NCBI GenBank assembly: GCA_038503065.1
Contig: JBCAMK010000019.1
Coordinates: forward strand, 1,488,001 to 1,552,000
Direction: 5' to 3'
DNA from: Paragyromitra xinjiangensis
Lineage: Eukaryota > Ascomycota > Pezizomycetes > Pezizales > Discinaceae
Length of the DNA: 64,000 nt
Shown in pieces: positions 12,801-24,579 of this stretch (the stretch's first letter is position 1; each line of letters starts with the position of its first letter). Under the pieces are notes generated by a model, which worked only from the letters and a program-made list of their open reading frames with translations, made no database searches and was not told the origin of the DNA. Position numbers and translations under genes: made by a program.

Positions 12801-14196
12801 CAGCTCTACCATATGCCGGAGTAGGGAACTACGGAAATGCGGGCGTTAGGATACGATGATGGTGACGAAACATATCACTGTTGAGCAAGCGCTTAAGTTT
12901 ATGTGGACATCAATGATTTCCTCAACGGGCACTGTTATAAACGGTCTCGACTTAAGCACGTGTGATATGTGGGGTATCAAAAGCCATGTAATGGAATCTA
13001 ACTTTTGTTGCGCCACGCTGAAGGATTCAGCTGATCGAGATTTCGAGGCCTTCCACATCTGCATTTAGGAATGAGAGGTTTCCATGCCTGGCAAAACTGA
13101 AGTTTAAGACCGAAATTTTCTTGGAGTGTGAGTCAAAAGATATTGCCAACAGGGAATGAGCGAGAAACTAGCCAAACTGTTGGAGTTGCTTCCTTCGGGC
13201 GTGACTTCAAGGTCAGAAATGATTGAGAGACGGGTACTCGGTCACTCGGGCACCCGAGAGAGCTATCTAGATAAAGGCTGTACTGCCTACCTAGAATAAG
13301 GCAACATAGCCTTCTATACTTCTCTACGCGCCTCAATATTACAACACAAAACATCCTCAGAAATAACGAGTGAGTAGTTGTGAAGAAAGATTACTTCTAT
13401 GAACATTAGGAGAACAACGTATCACGCGGTTTGATCTTGTCCCCCAGGTTCGATCGCCGCCCAACATTTCCCTCCCCGGAAAAAGCTCCCAAAATGTAAC
13501 GCCATACGATCCATGCGCAGCTGAGCTGTCTTCTGAGCATCTTCTGACATGCCATTTTCTCTGTGAGCTTCCCCAAGCTATTCTCGCCAAGTACGCCAGC
13601 GATATCCAAGCTGTTAGGAATTGAAGGCACTGCCTGAGCTTGACTGTGGCCGGTTTTGGGAATTAATTGTATTGCGGGGTGGTACGTGGTCGAGTGACGT
13701 ATGGTGCCTGAACGTGAAATCTCACTTTAATCGCGCAAAACCCACATACCTTTGGCCAAGATGTCGGGGGGCAAATTCTAGTGAGAATACCGGATCGGGT
13801 TCACACGAAAGGAAAAAAAAGCTCCCAAAAAAAAAGTCCATTTTTGGCGTACGTCATAGTTAGTAGCTTACAAAGCTCCACTCGATGCGTGGACGGAGGA
13901 TATAGCTAAGAACAGACACAGCTTCATGTAAGGTATTAGTTATCTCTCGATCCCAAGTATATATGTTAGATTGCCTGTATAGTAGTAGGGCCGAAATCCC
14001 GCAAATAGTAGTGAATCAGTCAGCATATTCAATATTAATCCTCGTGCTAGAACCTTCGTTAAGAACCCCAGAGAATTAAGAGCAACCCTAAACCCAAGTC
14101 TGTAGTAGAAATGCCAAGAAAATATTACTACCTTTAGCTATAGCTCTTGCCAGATTATAAGCGATTTTAATACCGTGGTTTGCGGTGTCGCGAGAA
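9805..14196. other. Intergenic stretch, no supported gene
   Basis: Short open frames exist on both strands but none shows a recognisable domain or convincing splice structure. A (CA)n microsatellite lies at about 11722-11735. A region at 12608-13065 reads protein-like in two overlapping frames and might be a decayed gene, but I could not assemble it. The part just above 9805 should hold the aquaporin promoter. Confidence 0.45.
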
Positions 14197-14632
14197 CTAA
14201 ACTAGATATAGACAAGATTTAGGACTAGTGAGGAAAATCTCCTCAGGATCAGGTATAGTTCGTGGCACTACAATCTCACTTGCAATGGTGCAGAATACAG
14301 TATGTATACCTAGAATGTCAGCGATCTCTTTGACAGCGGCTGTGAGATCGACTGTTTCACGGATTGCGCCTAACATCTGCAAGGGCGCGTCCCTACCTAC
14401 ATTCTCCATGCCCAGATTTAAGTTGCGTTTCACGGAATCTATCTAATGCATCTGCAGCAATCCGTTTACACAACGTATGCCCTGAGTTGAAACTTCTTTG
14501 TTTCTTATTTAGTCCTAGATCTAAAACCTTTTTATCAGTGCATTGCATTGATTGGCCGCGCGCCAACATCGCTTGTGTAACCAACACCCCAAAACGCGTT
14601 CTTTCAATCGCGTCGTCTCCCAACTCCACAGC
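14197..14632 (-). pseudogene. Possible decayed gene fragment, unknown family
   Basis: Two minus-strand frames read protein-like one after the other. The first (about 14632-14393) contains ELGDDAIERTRFGVLV and ends in a stop just where the second (from about 14406 to 14197) continues with APLQMLGAIRETVDLTAAV and EIADILGIHTVF. Going from one to the other needs a single frame change near 14393-14410. That is what a frameshifted relic would look like, but no family was recognised, there is no clear start, and chance open frames cannot be excluded. Confidence 0.25.
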
Positions 14633-14979
14633 TATCTACTCCTACTCTATCGCGCGTCCACCAGCAGCAACTTAGACGCTGTTCGTTAGTTCTAGTTTGA
14701 TCTCCAATTTATTCCGAATTTAGGCTTAATGGAGTGGGGAGTTATGCGACAGAATGGTTAGTTTCCCACCGTCCCAAGTAGTGACGTTTCGCTGATGCCT
14801 CAGGCTTCTATGCACGGTTTAAGCCGTTCCCCTCACAACATGAAGATAAGCTCGCGATATCTCCCAGCCAGGTGCAGACCGGTAAAAGCCTTCAAGTTAT
14901 ATCGTCCCCACGACTCGTCCAGTTCTCATATCCTTCGCCAGCCTCAACCATAGATCCCTCTCCTTTACGCAAAGAAGTC

Positions 14980-16842
14980 ATGAGCCAGCCACGGTTTTCG
15001 TCCTTAGGCTCGAGCCCTGCGGTCTCCATGGCCGGTGACCCATTCTTTTTTACCCCGCGCCAGCTTGCTGAATGCCTCCTACTCACTTACCCACCGGACT
15101 ACAAAGTCTCACCTACGCGGCTAAAGCACTCGATCATCCTCGGCAACGACGTCTCTGGTAAAGTCTTCCTGTCCGCGATACCGAAGCCCAACGATCTGGA
15201 ATCAATGTTGGGTGTTGAAACACTGGGTGCTCGTATTTGGCTTTGGGACGAAATAACAAGAATGCGGAGAACGAGCAAGGGCTATTCCGACTGGAAGAAC
15301 GAAAGACAACTTGAAGAGGATAACTTGAAGCCCGGGCCTACGAAGCGGAGACGAATCTCCACGGGAGAACTCGAAGCCTCCGCGAAACGACAAGCCCTAT
15401 CTAGTCGATGGGCAGCCGTCAGGACGGCTCCGCTCTCTCTGAATAGCAGTGATCATGATAGGGCGACCACTGGCAGTTCGGTTTCTTCCCCGGAAACTCT
15501 GGACTTCGGAAGGAGGATATGTCAAGAGGAGGAAGAGGAGGAAGAAGAGACATTAAGTTCCATCCCCTCTTCTCGCTCTACAACCATTGCGACGAGCAGT
15601 GTAGCGACAACGAGCGTACCCACGGAGATGTCAGAGAGGGAAACCACTACCGATTGGGACAGCGATTTCCGTCTGGAGGAACCCCCACGTCCGTCAAGTT
15701 TTCTGCTAAAAGGCAAAGGAAGTCGCAGCAAAAAAATCGCTACAAGAGCCCTACGCCCTCGCTCGCACAACCTGCGGGACCTGATCAAGTCCGAACTAGT
15801 TGATATCTTGGATCCGGAAGTCCTGGATACCTCCGAGATCACAATAATGCTCTATGCGATCCGGGAGATTCCAGAGGATGATCTCTACGAAGAGTTCATA
15901 CGGGCAGCTAAGGTGACTGCAAAGGAAGTGGGGTTGCCACCATCGATGCTGGCATTAAAGGAAGACAAAGAGACGGTCAAATTCGTCCATGAGATGGCTG
16001 CCGTCTACTCTTCTTGGGTCCTCTCTAAGCCGTATCCACTTGTGTCCTTGAATCGTCAAGATGTTGAAAGAATAGCGGATTTCAACCTCTTCCTGCAATT
16101 CAAGGTTCAATTCCTAAACCTCCTCCTCCCGTACGATACGAGGCGGAGAAGTAGTAGCTTCCACGCTGCGAATTCCCTATACCTAGGCCGGACCCCAACG
16201 CCGACTCCACGATCAATCCCGAAGGCCAGTAGTAAGAGCTGGGCAAGTCGATCGCATCCATCAAGGTTGAGACACTCCGAACCAAACCTAGTAACCAGCG
16301 ACCTACCATCATCCGCTAGCATAGAGAGTGTGGATCGCTGTCCAGAAACAGGGTGGTCGTCGAGGCAGAGGGAGTGGGGGGAAACGGTGGTAAAAAAGTA
16401 CCGGGACACCAACAAATCCTGGTCCAGAAAACCCCAGCAAAGACTACATCTAACGAAGTAAGAGTGGGTTCTGTTACCTTCAGTCACTTGATCACCGCTG
16501 ACAGTTTTGTCTTGCAGATCCCATGGGAAATACGAACACCGAGCCAGACCTAGCCCTGGGATTGACATTCTCGAAGACCAGCCTGAGGCTCAGACCGTAC
16601 CGTGGGGCGTGAATTACGTACAAGGCAACCTAACATCTGAAGGTCTCCAGGCGTTCGTCAATTGGTGTTCAAGTTCAGGTCAGGGCAGATCTAGGTTACT
16701 TCGGTGGAAACATTCGGAACCGAAAGCATACGCAGAGTTTGTAGAAAAGTTCTTAAACATGGAGTCGCAGTTGGCGGTTGGGATTCAAAGATTGGAAGAG
16801 CTGCACAAAGCGCGGGATAGTATAGGCAGCAGAAGAAACTAA
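14980..16842 (+). CDS. SAM-like domain protein of unknown function, 600 aa, two exons
   Basis: Exon 1 (14980-16457) and exon 2 (16518-16842) join across a 60-nt GT-AG intron (GTAAGA to TTGCAG), keeping the frame from ACG AA to A TCC. The frame stays open upstream to about 14785 without an ATG, so the first in-frame ATG at 14980 was chosen; an upstream exon is possible. Residues about 22-95 (starting FFFTPRQLAECLLL, ending near IWLWDEITRMRR) look like a sterile-alpha-motif fold, known for protein-protein contacts. Then come a Ser/Thr-rich low-complexity middle with an acidic run of Glu (15526-15552) and basic patches (KRRR, RSKK). A helical block follows with EVLDTSEITIML and YEEFIRAAKVTAKEVG, and a Ser/Arg-rich tail. 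No signal peptide or membrane segment is seen. A scaffold or signalling role is a guess. The coding nature is well supported by length and splicing. Confidence 0.82.
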
Positions 16843-17037
16843 GGTTTCATACACTCAGGGTTAGAGATCACGAGGCCAGAGACTACCGTAAATAGGCAAA
16901 CCTCGCGAGTTAAATATTAATTTAGATAGAATAAGGGAGGGATTGAATCACCAAGTCTTCCAATCCATGACCCGTAGCGTAATATGGTTGACCCCACGAG
17001 GATATCCGCATACACTGTATTCAGATTGCTCATATCG

Positions 17038-17551
17038 TTACCCTTTTCCCACGGACCCCAATGAGTATGCCAATCCAGCCCGAGCCGTAGTCATCTCTCC
17101 AAATTCACGGTAATTCCCATTCGGATCCAACCCGTCCACTAGCTTGACAACGAAGTCTAAGACCCGAGTAGTTGATGAAATGACAGCTGCCTTTACAGCT
17201 CCATCCACCTGCGACTCCACGCCCAAAGCTTCCCCACGAACTCAGAATGTACTTTTGGACCTAAACTTCTCTACCCAAGCCTACCCAAGCTCGCCACCAC
17301 CATTAAGCGGACTAGATAGACAGCTACTGACACAATTACTAGTAGCTGAATGCGTAGGGTGTAGGGCATTCAAAACTAGGTATACCCCGATAACCCACCA
17401 AAAGCCCGAGTATCCAAGTATTATTAAGTAACTACTTCCCCACAACCACGGAAGCACCAGCAACCCCCCCAGAACCAACACCAGCGAACCTCTCAAGAAA
17501 TTCCAAATTTCGCAAACCCGGAGAAAACCGAGTGACCGAGTGACATTTCAT
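17038..17551 (-). CDS. Possible small gene, two segments, splicing unresolved
   Basis: Two minus-strand stretches read protein-like. The first starts with an ATG at 17551 and runs 39 codons to 17432, with GLRNLEFLERFAGVGSGG. The second is open from about 17241, just after a CTGAG acceptor-like site, to a stop at 17038, with VKAAVISSTTRVLDFVVKL and DPNGNYREFGEMTTARAG. I could not find a donor that joins them in phase, so a middle exon or independent open frames are both possible. No family was recognised. Confidence 0.25.
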
Positions 17552-20500
17552 GACTCTCACTAGCGTCCAAGACCGGAGAAGCCGAAAAACACCTCGGGAC
17601 GATCCAAGGGCCGTGATTGGCCGATCAGAAATTTAAAGTTCTGCGGGTGCTCCTGTGCAGGATATCACCAACCACATGTAAGTTTATACCAAGAATTGAA
17701 CGAGCTATATCCACCCGGAACTCGCGGCCCAGCCAATATTGATCCAGCGGGACGTGAAAAATACTGCAGTACTGAGTACCAGGGGGAAAAGGCACTTCAT
17801 GGCCATTTCAGGTGAGTCATGCAGAAGTTGTGGAAATTCTCGGGTAAACGACTCCACAAGCGATCGGGATACCCCACTCATCTACCTGGACAACCGGCGA
17901 GAAAAAAAGTTTACCCAAGGTCTGGGTGGAAGGGGTTTTGGGTTGTGATTGGTTTCTTAGTTGTTCTCTACCGGAAACGAGCCAATCATCGTCTGCGCAG
18001 GTAAGTGGCTGTCTCGATCACTGGTGAAGCCGTATTGATACCACGGGACACGATTGAATTCGTGTGGACACCTCAAACACTCCCGCTGAAACAAAGCCAA
18101 ACGATTTCTTGCTGGGCGGGCCGCTCGGATTATCGGTTTAGAGAATAGCCAATCCTGACTGGCAGATCGTCATTTGGTGAGCTGCGGTGGATGAGTTGTC
18201 GCTTGTCTGAGAAGCAAGACATGATATATGTCTCTTTGTCCTCTGAAGAATTATGACCCCGAGATGTTGCACGAGACGGGTCAAATCTTGACAGGAAATT
18301 AGCCGAGAGTTTTTGTGGAGGTCCATGAATGCTTTTTCTCTTGTCTGGTTTTCTCTACAGAATCAACTTTATACTCTGAATCCTCTCCGTAGTGTTGTTT
18401 CAGGCCGGCGACTGAGGTGCTGCCACAGATGAGCACTATTTGCGGCGGCGGCCCGGTTCTTCCCCACTCGTATTGGTGGTTCTCGTTCCGGAAATGTGGC
18501 TTCGGCTTGTCTGTGCGCTCCGAATTACACAATGATATCAATCTCGGTTGAATCACTTGCAACCCGGTAAGAGTAACCTCAACGTCTTCGCGAAATCCTC
18601 AACGTCTCGCGTAGGGCGTGTATCAGGGGAGTTTCACACGAGCTAACCGGGAGCTCGGGGCTTGGGCTCGGGGGTCAAACATTCTCGGTTCAACCCCAGA
18701 ACGTCAGAAACCTCAGGGTTCTTGAGATGCGCCAACCTTCCGAGGATGGGACGGTGCTCAGGCAGTGTATTTTTGTCATGACGTTGAGAGGATGTTTGAG
18801 GGATCTCCGCACGGGTAAGCCACAGCAAAGACGACACGAGTGATCGTCCGAGATGGAGTTGTACCACGCACTGGCCCCGCACAGCCCTTCCTCCCCCTTG
18901 GAGGTTTAAAGGCTAAAACGGCCAATATCCTAGAGGATCCGTAAGCGAGTCGAAGGAAAAAAGGAGGAAAGGGAAAAAGAAAAGAAAGAAAAACTTCCGA
19001 CAAACCCGTCATATCATATCAGGTCAGACCAGACGGTGAGCACTAGACGCCCAAAGAGGATTTGAGGCGTCATCTGCAAGGACCTGGGACATAGGTTAGG
19101 GCAGAGCAGAGTATTCGCGTCAAGGGCGGCAGGAGCCGAGTGGAGAACGGTACGAGATCCGGAAGTCGGGATTCGGTAGGGATACGGCACAGAAGCTTAA
19201 CCAGGGCCGTTGATATCTTTCGTGATTTCTTTAAACTTGCGCACCCAAGCGAGCCCAAGGTTCAGTGATCAATGGCCGTGCTGAGTGTGGTGATATGATG
19301 ATGCTCTGCTGTTTGTGAACCCCAGCAGCGCAGCAGCAGCAGCAGCAGGGGCCCGTTTGGGCATCTTTACGGATCACATACCGCGTTTTGGGCGACTTGC
19401 TGGGGTCGGGCGTGGAGCTGGGTTCGAGCACCAAGCGCTCACTCGGGCGGGGATGTTTCAAAACGAATATTCCAGGCGATCTCCTCCCTGTCCGTCGGTC
19501 TTCCGAATGGAAGAAAACCCATCTATTTGGTAATGGTTAATCTCACGACACGAAGTGCTCGTCACATCAAAGTGAAGAATGGAATGCAGAGAACATAGGA
19601 TGGAAGGCCCTCTGGCCTGCGGGAACTTCGGCTGGCTGTGGAACTCTCTCGTCTCATTGGCTCTATTCGATATTCACTTTATGTACAATATCTCAATTCA
19701 GAATCGATCTGCAGCTGCTTATGCCTCGCATACATGTAGAGACCTCTCTTCTAGCCGGGTCCCTGAATAGCCTCTAGCACTCCGAAAGCGAGTTCATCTT
19801 GCCATGGAAAGCCCCAAAAAGGTCACAGGTCGCGGTGAGGGGAATCGAAACCAGTCGCTGCCTACATGGCTTGCCTTCTTCGTGTGGATGCCTGCGTTTC
19901 TCATGCTATGCGTGCAAACATCGTATCAAACCCTACTGCAAGCTAATCTCGTATGTGCCCCTCGTCCTTCTGCTGGTCTTTCCTCTTTCACCTCATATAG
20001 CAGCTATATGTCCCGAACCAACACGCACCGTTCCTGGGCAGTCGGGGTCCCCAGGCACGAGAGGAAAAAAGCAAGTGCGATTCGATGCCTCATCGAGTGC
20101 TCTGCTTCGCTGTGGGATGGCAACAATGGTAATTGCCGATCCACAAAACACGATGGAATAGCCCAAGGTCATGGGATATGCCGTACTTGGGACTGCGTCT
20201 GCATCGGGAACTGTTACTGTTTGCGTGAAATGAGCATCAAGGCTCTGATCCCAAACAAACGCACGATGCGGTCGAGTGACGAAAGCAAAGTTTACGCTGG
20301 TACGGGACGGCCACGGACATATCCGGAAACGTCCGCAGACATGGTGGGGATACTCTACCGTCAGTGGTGGGGACCAAGAACCATGTTGTACTGGTACCTC
20401 GAACTGCGGTCTATCTTCATTTTTCCCAGGGAAGGGTGTGTCTTTAATTTATTTCCTAACATCTGACGTGCTCGCGCCTCAATTTGGGCTTGCGAGAGAA

Positions 20501-20607
20501 TTGTTTTTTCTTTCTTTCTTTTCTTTTGGGAGTGGATTCTTCCGTCGCGAAGACCAACATCGTGAAACGCAAACAAGGTCGTAGAGTCTCGTGACGATAT
20601 TCAGGAT

Positions 20608-20642
20608 TGTATTCTGTATTCTGTATTCTGTACTCTGTATTC
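20608..20642. repeat. Heptanucleotide minisatellite (TGTATTC)x5
   Basis: Five head-to-tail copies of TGTATTC, one with a T to C change. No gene is associated with it. Confidence 0.9.
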
Positions 20643-21470
20643 TCTGCTCGAAGGCTCTTCAACTACGAGATTGCAGATTACAGACGTGACGAATCACCGT
20701 CTCCAGATTGGGCCCCTTACCAAGCGCATGGGCCGTCCAAAGGCGATGTCTCGATGTACAGATCAACCTCACCGAAAGAAGCCGGCGTCTGCTGGGGTCT
20801 CTACCACTGTTCCACCGCTCCTTGATAAAACCGCACCCATTTCCCCACGAGTCTGCTCGCTCTGGTCCTCTGGAACTTTTACAGCAGCTGTCCGTATTTA
20901 TTATCCCAACAGACGATCCAACGCGCCCTGTCCTCTGTGTCCCCAATGTACTGGTAGAAAAAATAACTAAATCTCACGGATCCAGATAGCCGAGAAAGGA
21001 AATCGAGGGAAGAGATAAGATCTTTGATATCAACGATCAGCGCTTGGTCCCTATTCACGCCTTCTTTTACTTTTTCTTCCTGCCTGTCTTCTACGAATCA
21101 AGTCTATCACGCATTAGGAAGTGAATCACAGGCATCGAGAAAAAATAAAAAAAATACTCAAGTTTCGCGTGGGGGTGGGCTGCTCGCGAACGGACGAACA
21201 ACAACGGCGCTGTCCCTTCTGTTGCTGGCCTGTGTCTCAAAAAAAGTCCTGCAGAGTCCCCCTCGATACTCTGCTCCCCTTAAACTTTTGGCACTGGAAA
21301 TTCCAGAGTACATAAACTCTCCCGTACTGCGGGGGGCACAGCAAAAGGTTGGGAAGGATAGTGGGTCCCCGCTACTGTCACGGCAATTCAAGGGATAGAA
21401 CGCGAAGCCTATCGCTCGTCTACGAACGAATCATCGTCATAAGTTTGCACCTACATACCGTTCTATCCTA

Positions 21471-21492
21471 TCATCATCATCACCATCATCAT
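21471..21492. repeat. (ATC)n trinucleotide microsatellite
   Basis: Seven ATC/ACC triplets in a row, upstream of the GMC gene and not inside a supported coding region. Confidence 0.8.
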
Positions 21493-22044
21493 ACCCATCG
21501 CAGCCTCAGCGCCTACAGCAAGGCTGCGGACACCAGCGGTTGTTTTCGAGTTGAGCAGATTTGGCCATCGTGCCAGGTTTCCTGCAGCTGCCACGAATAA
21601 GGAAGAAGGGCTTGCATTTCGAGGTGAGGGTCGTCACAACTGATGTGTCGTCTGGTCGTCGAATCAACGATCCCCCCCATTGTCTTTCCCCAGACTCTAG
21701 AACTGAATACTAATCAGTGGTTTAGGTGATAGACTTAGATATTCTCTCCTGGCTTCTCTCCTGTACGACGAGATCCCAAACCGGACACAGCTTTATTGAG
21801 TGGGCAGAGACATCGGAAAAGGCTGCATTCTTCGGGTTCTAAAATCGACTAAACTTCCCTAATATTGTGGACCCTCTGCATAAAACACGTCTATCGCATT
21901 ACGTATTGGGTCGGACGGTAGCAGCAGAGCAACTGTAGGTTTTAGTTTCTCTGGAAAGGTGTTTGGATCGGTCTTGCTGCAGCGAAGAGCTCCGTCGATT
22001 CATTGCATAGCAGATTGCGTCGTAGCCGTCTGGTTCACAAAAGG

Positions 22045-22053
22045 TATATAAAT
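22045..22053 (+). promoter_or_regulatory. TATA box of the GMC oxidoreductase gene
   Basis: TATATAAAT lies about 139 bases upstream of the chosen ATG, with a pyrimidine-rich stretch after it. Position and sequence suit a core promoter; this is inferred, not shown. Confidence 0.45.
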
Positions 22054-22183
22054 CTTTGTCCGTGAACCTCTTTCCCCGCCCTTACCCCCCTCGCACAGTT
22101 CGTTAGCCCTTCTCATCCGAAAAGTCGGTTTTTCTTTGGCTCGAACGTCGATTAAGTTCATGATCTGATTGTACCTTTCTTCA

Positions 22184-24579
22184 ATGAAGATCACTAGCTT
22201 CCTTTCACTATTCGTCCTCGCGATGAATATTAATCTCACCACAGCGGAGGTGTCCGAATCGTTCGACTTCATTGTCGTTGGTGGTATGGTCACATCCATC
22301 CCCCGCTCTGATTTCTCTGCCTAACCCCACACTTCCTCTGTAGCCGGTACTGCTGGAGGCTACCTCGCCCATCGTCTTGCCACATCGGCTTTTTCTCCTT
22401 CCGTCTTGCTGCTGGAGACTGGCCCAAATACCATCTCGAATTCTTCCAAGGCAAAGCCTGCGGAGAACCCCAATCTCTTCTCCCTCATCCCGGGGAATTT
22501 TGCCGAGAATGTGGCACAGCAGCGCACAAATTACATGTACACCACCACGCCCCAGAAAGACCTAGATGACCGCGTGCTTGTGTACCATCGCGGGAAGGGG
22601 TTGGGTGGGACCAGCATGTTGAACTATATGGCCTGGATCAAAGGATATAAAGGTGATTTCGACGAGTGGGCGCAACAGGCAGGTGATACTGCTTACGGAA
22701 GCAATGAGGGATGGGAACGGATCAAGCGGGTAGGTGCAATTTTTATAGACTTTTGTGAATGTGCCAGTCAAGTTGAAGGTTGCTAATCTGTTGCGATGTA
22801 GCTCGAGTCTTTTGATCCAACAGGTCTTCCGAAGTGCTATGAGCGCTATGCGGCTCCCAAGACCGCCGATCATGGCTCCTTTGGACCTATTCATAATTCG
22901 TTGCCGAAGAATGTCCTGCCGGGCATCGGAACCTTCATCGATGGTTGTGTGGAAGCTGGAATCCCAAAGGTTTTGGATACTAATACTGGTAACAATGTTA
23001 GTGTTTTGTCTGATGAACAATCCTATGGAGGTTGATTGCTGATTGTGGTTTCGTAATAGATTGGAGCCGGTTTGGTTCAGATGGCTATCTATAAGGGCGC
23101 TCGTGTGTCTTCTGCGACCCAGCTTCTGAATGATGAGAATGATATTGGCGCAGGCTTGCGTCGCCCTAAGAACTTGGAGGTTAGGGTTGAGACTAGGGTT
23201 GAGAAAATCCTCTTTGACCGTAAGACGGCTGTTGGTGTTCAGGTTGAAGGAGGCCGAAAATGTGAGTTTTAGCTCGGTAATCCGTATGAGCTTTCTGCTG
23301 ACTGGTTCTTGATAGACTTTGCAAACAAAGAGATCATCATTTCGGCTGGCTTCATTGACACTCCGAAGCTATTGCTTCTGAGTGGTGTCGGTCCGAAAGA
23401 AGAGCTAGAGGAGCATGGAATCAAGGTTGTCCATAATTCTCCAAATGTTGGAAAGAATCTGTTGGACCACTCTACTGTGCTCCTTGACCCAATCTTCAAG
23501 CAGGATCTCCAGCTTCCCACTGGAAACGGTCTTTTCTCTGACCCTGAGCGTGTTGAATTTGAAAAGAAGAAATGGTTGGACGGTTACAACAATGGAAAAG
23601 GTGAAGGTGTTGGAGAGTTGACAAGGTTCGGTGGATCTGCAGCAGTGGCTTTTATCAAGTTTACCGAAGAAGAGCGAAACCAGTGGCCCGAGTGGAAGGC
23701 TCTCACTGATGAGGAACGAAAACGATTTTTAGACAAGGACCGACCTGATACTGAGATCTTTTATCTTGTATGATGCTGTCCTCCTTTTGATGTTGGGCTT
23801 CCACAGACTTACATTATGCTTCCACCCATAGCTTGGATACCTTCCACCTGGAAAGACCATCCCCCTTGGTGCTCAACCTAACTCTTATGCCCGTCTTTTC
23901 TTGCTGCATCAGAATCATCTCTCCCGTGGCACAATTAGCCTTAGATCCTCCAACCCAGCCGATCCACCTTTGATCGACCCTCAATACTTCGCACATCCTT
24001 ATGACGTTCGTATCGGTGTAGAAACCATCAAGCAGGCAGTGAAGATCTTCAGGACCAAGGCTCTTGCCAACACAGTCGTCGGAATGGAATTCAAGGGCTG
24101 TGCCGAAGACCCACCCTATATCCGGGATTCTGCAGAAACCGAAGAAAAGAACAGGCTCAAAGCTGAGGCGAACGGAGGATTTTACATCAACGGCATCAAC
24201 ATGACTGATGAAGGAATCGAACAGTGGTTGAGGACTAAAGGGTTGGACCAAGGTTACCATGGGATGGGAACCTGTCGGATGGGTAAAGCTGGTGATAAAC
24301 TTAGAGTTGTTGATTCTAAGGGTAGGGTTGTTGGTGTTGAGGGGTTAAGGATCGCAGACACTAGTGTCGTCCCGGTTGTCATGAAGTATGTTTCCCCACT
24401 CGAGCCGCGCCCCATTCATGCAGTTCCTCTGTTTTCATTCGTAGTAATGCTAATCGGTATTCGTCATGAGCAGTAACCATCCCCAAGTTTCAGCATACCT
24501 GGTTGCAGACGTTGTTGCAGACGGGATTCTGAGAGATCATGCGATCTCGGGGAAACGCCAAATGGTGATCAAATTCTAA
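22184..24579 (+). CDS. Secreted GMC oxidoreductase (FAD-dependent), 664 aa, seven exons
   Basis: This is a flavoenzyme of the glucose-methanol-choline family, oxidising an alcohol or similar substrate. Exons 22184-22283, 22344-22729, 22802-22996, 23060-23261, 23316-23767, 23832-24385 and 24474-24579 sum to 1995 nt, all with GT-AG introns of 54-88 nt. A signal peptide is visible ([13 protein letters not shown], cleavage near residue 21), so it is probably secreted. The FAD-binding glycine motif VVGAGTAGG is at residues 31-39. The GMC signature 1 ([13 protein letters not shown]) and signature 2 ([18 protein letters not shown]) are both intact. The C-terminal catalytic pair is His588 ([11 protein letters not shown]) and His632 (NNHPQ). 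These match active aryl-alcohol oxidase or choline-dehydrogenase-like enzymes; the exact substrate cannot be told. Length is slightly above the usual 570-640. Nothing looks broken. Confidence 0.95.

Larger units (their letters stand above)
17552..22044. other. Intergenic stretch without a supported gene
   Basis: Open frames here are short or low-complexity. The longest (19804-20466, plus, 220 codons) starts with an ATG but shows no domain and looks like a chance frame. There are repeats at 20608-20642 and 21471-21492 and a CT-rich stretch at 20500-20525. The last few hundred bases should contain the promoter and 5' UTR of the GMC oxidoreductase. Confidence 0.45.

Noticed and set aside
12608..13065. 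Two overlapping plus-strand frames reading protein-like
   Set aside because: Neither could be joined into a model with valid splice sites, and no motif is recognisable.
19804..20466. 220-codon open frame starting with ATG, with a hydrophobic N-terminus
   Set aside because: No domain, no conserved pattern, irregular composition, and an overlapping second frame is nearly as open; support is too weak for a gene.
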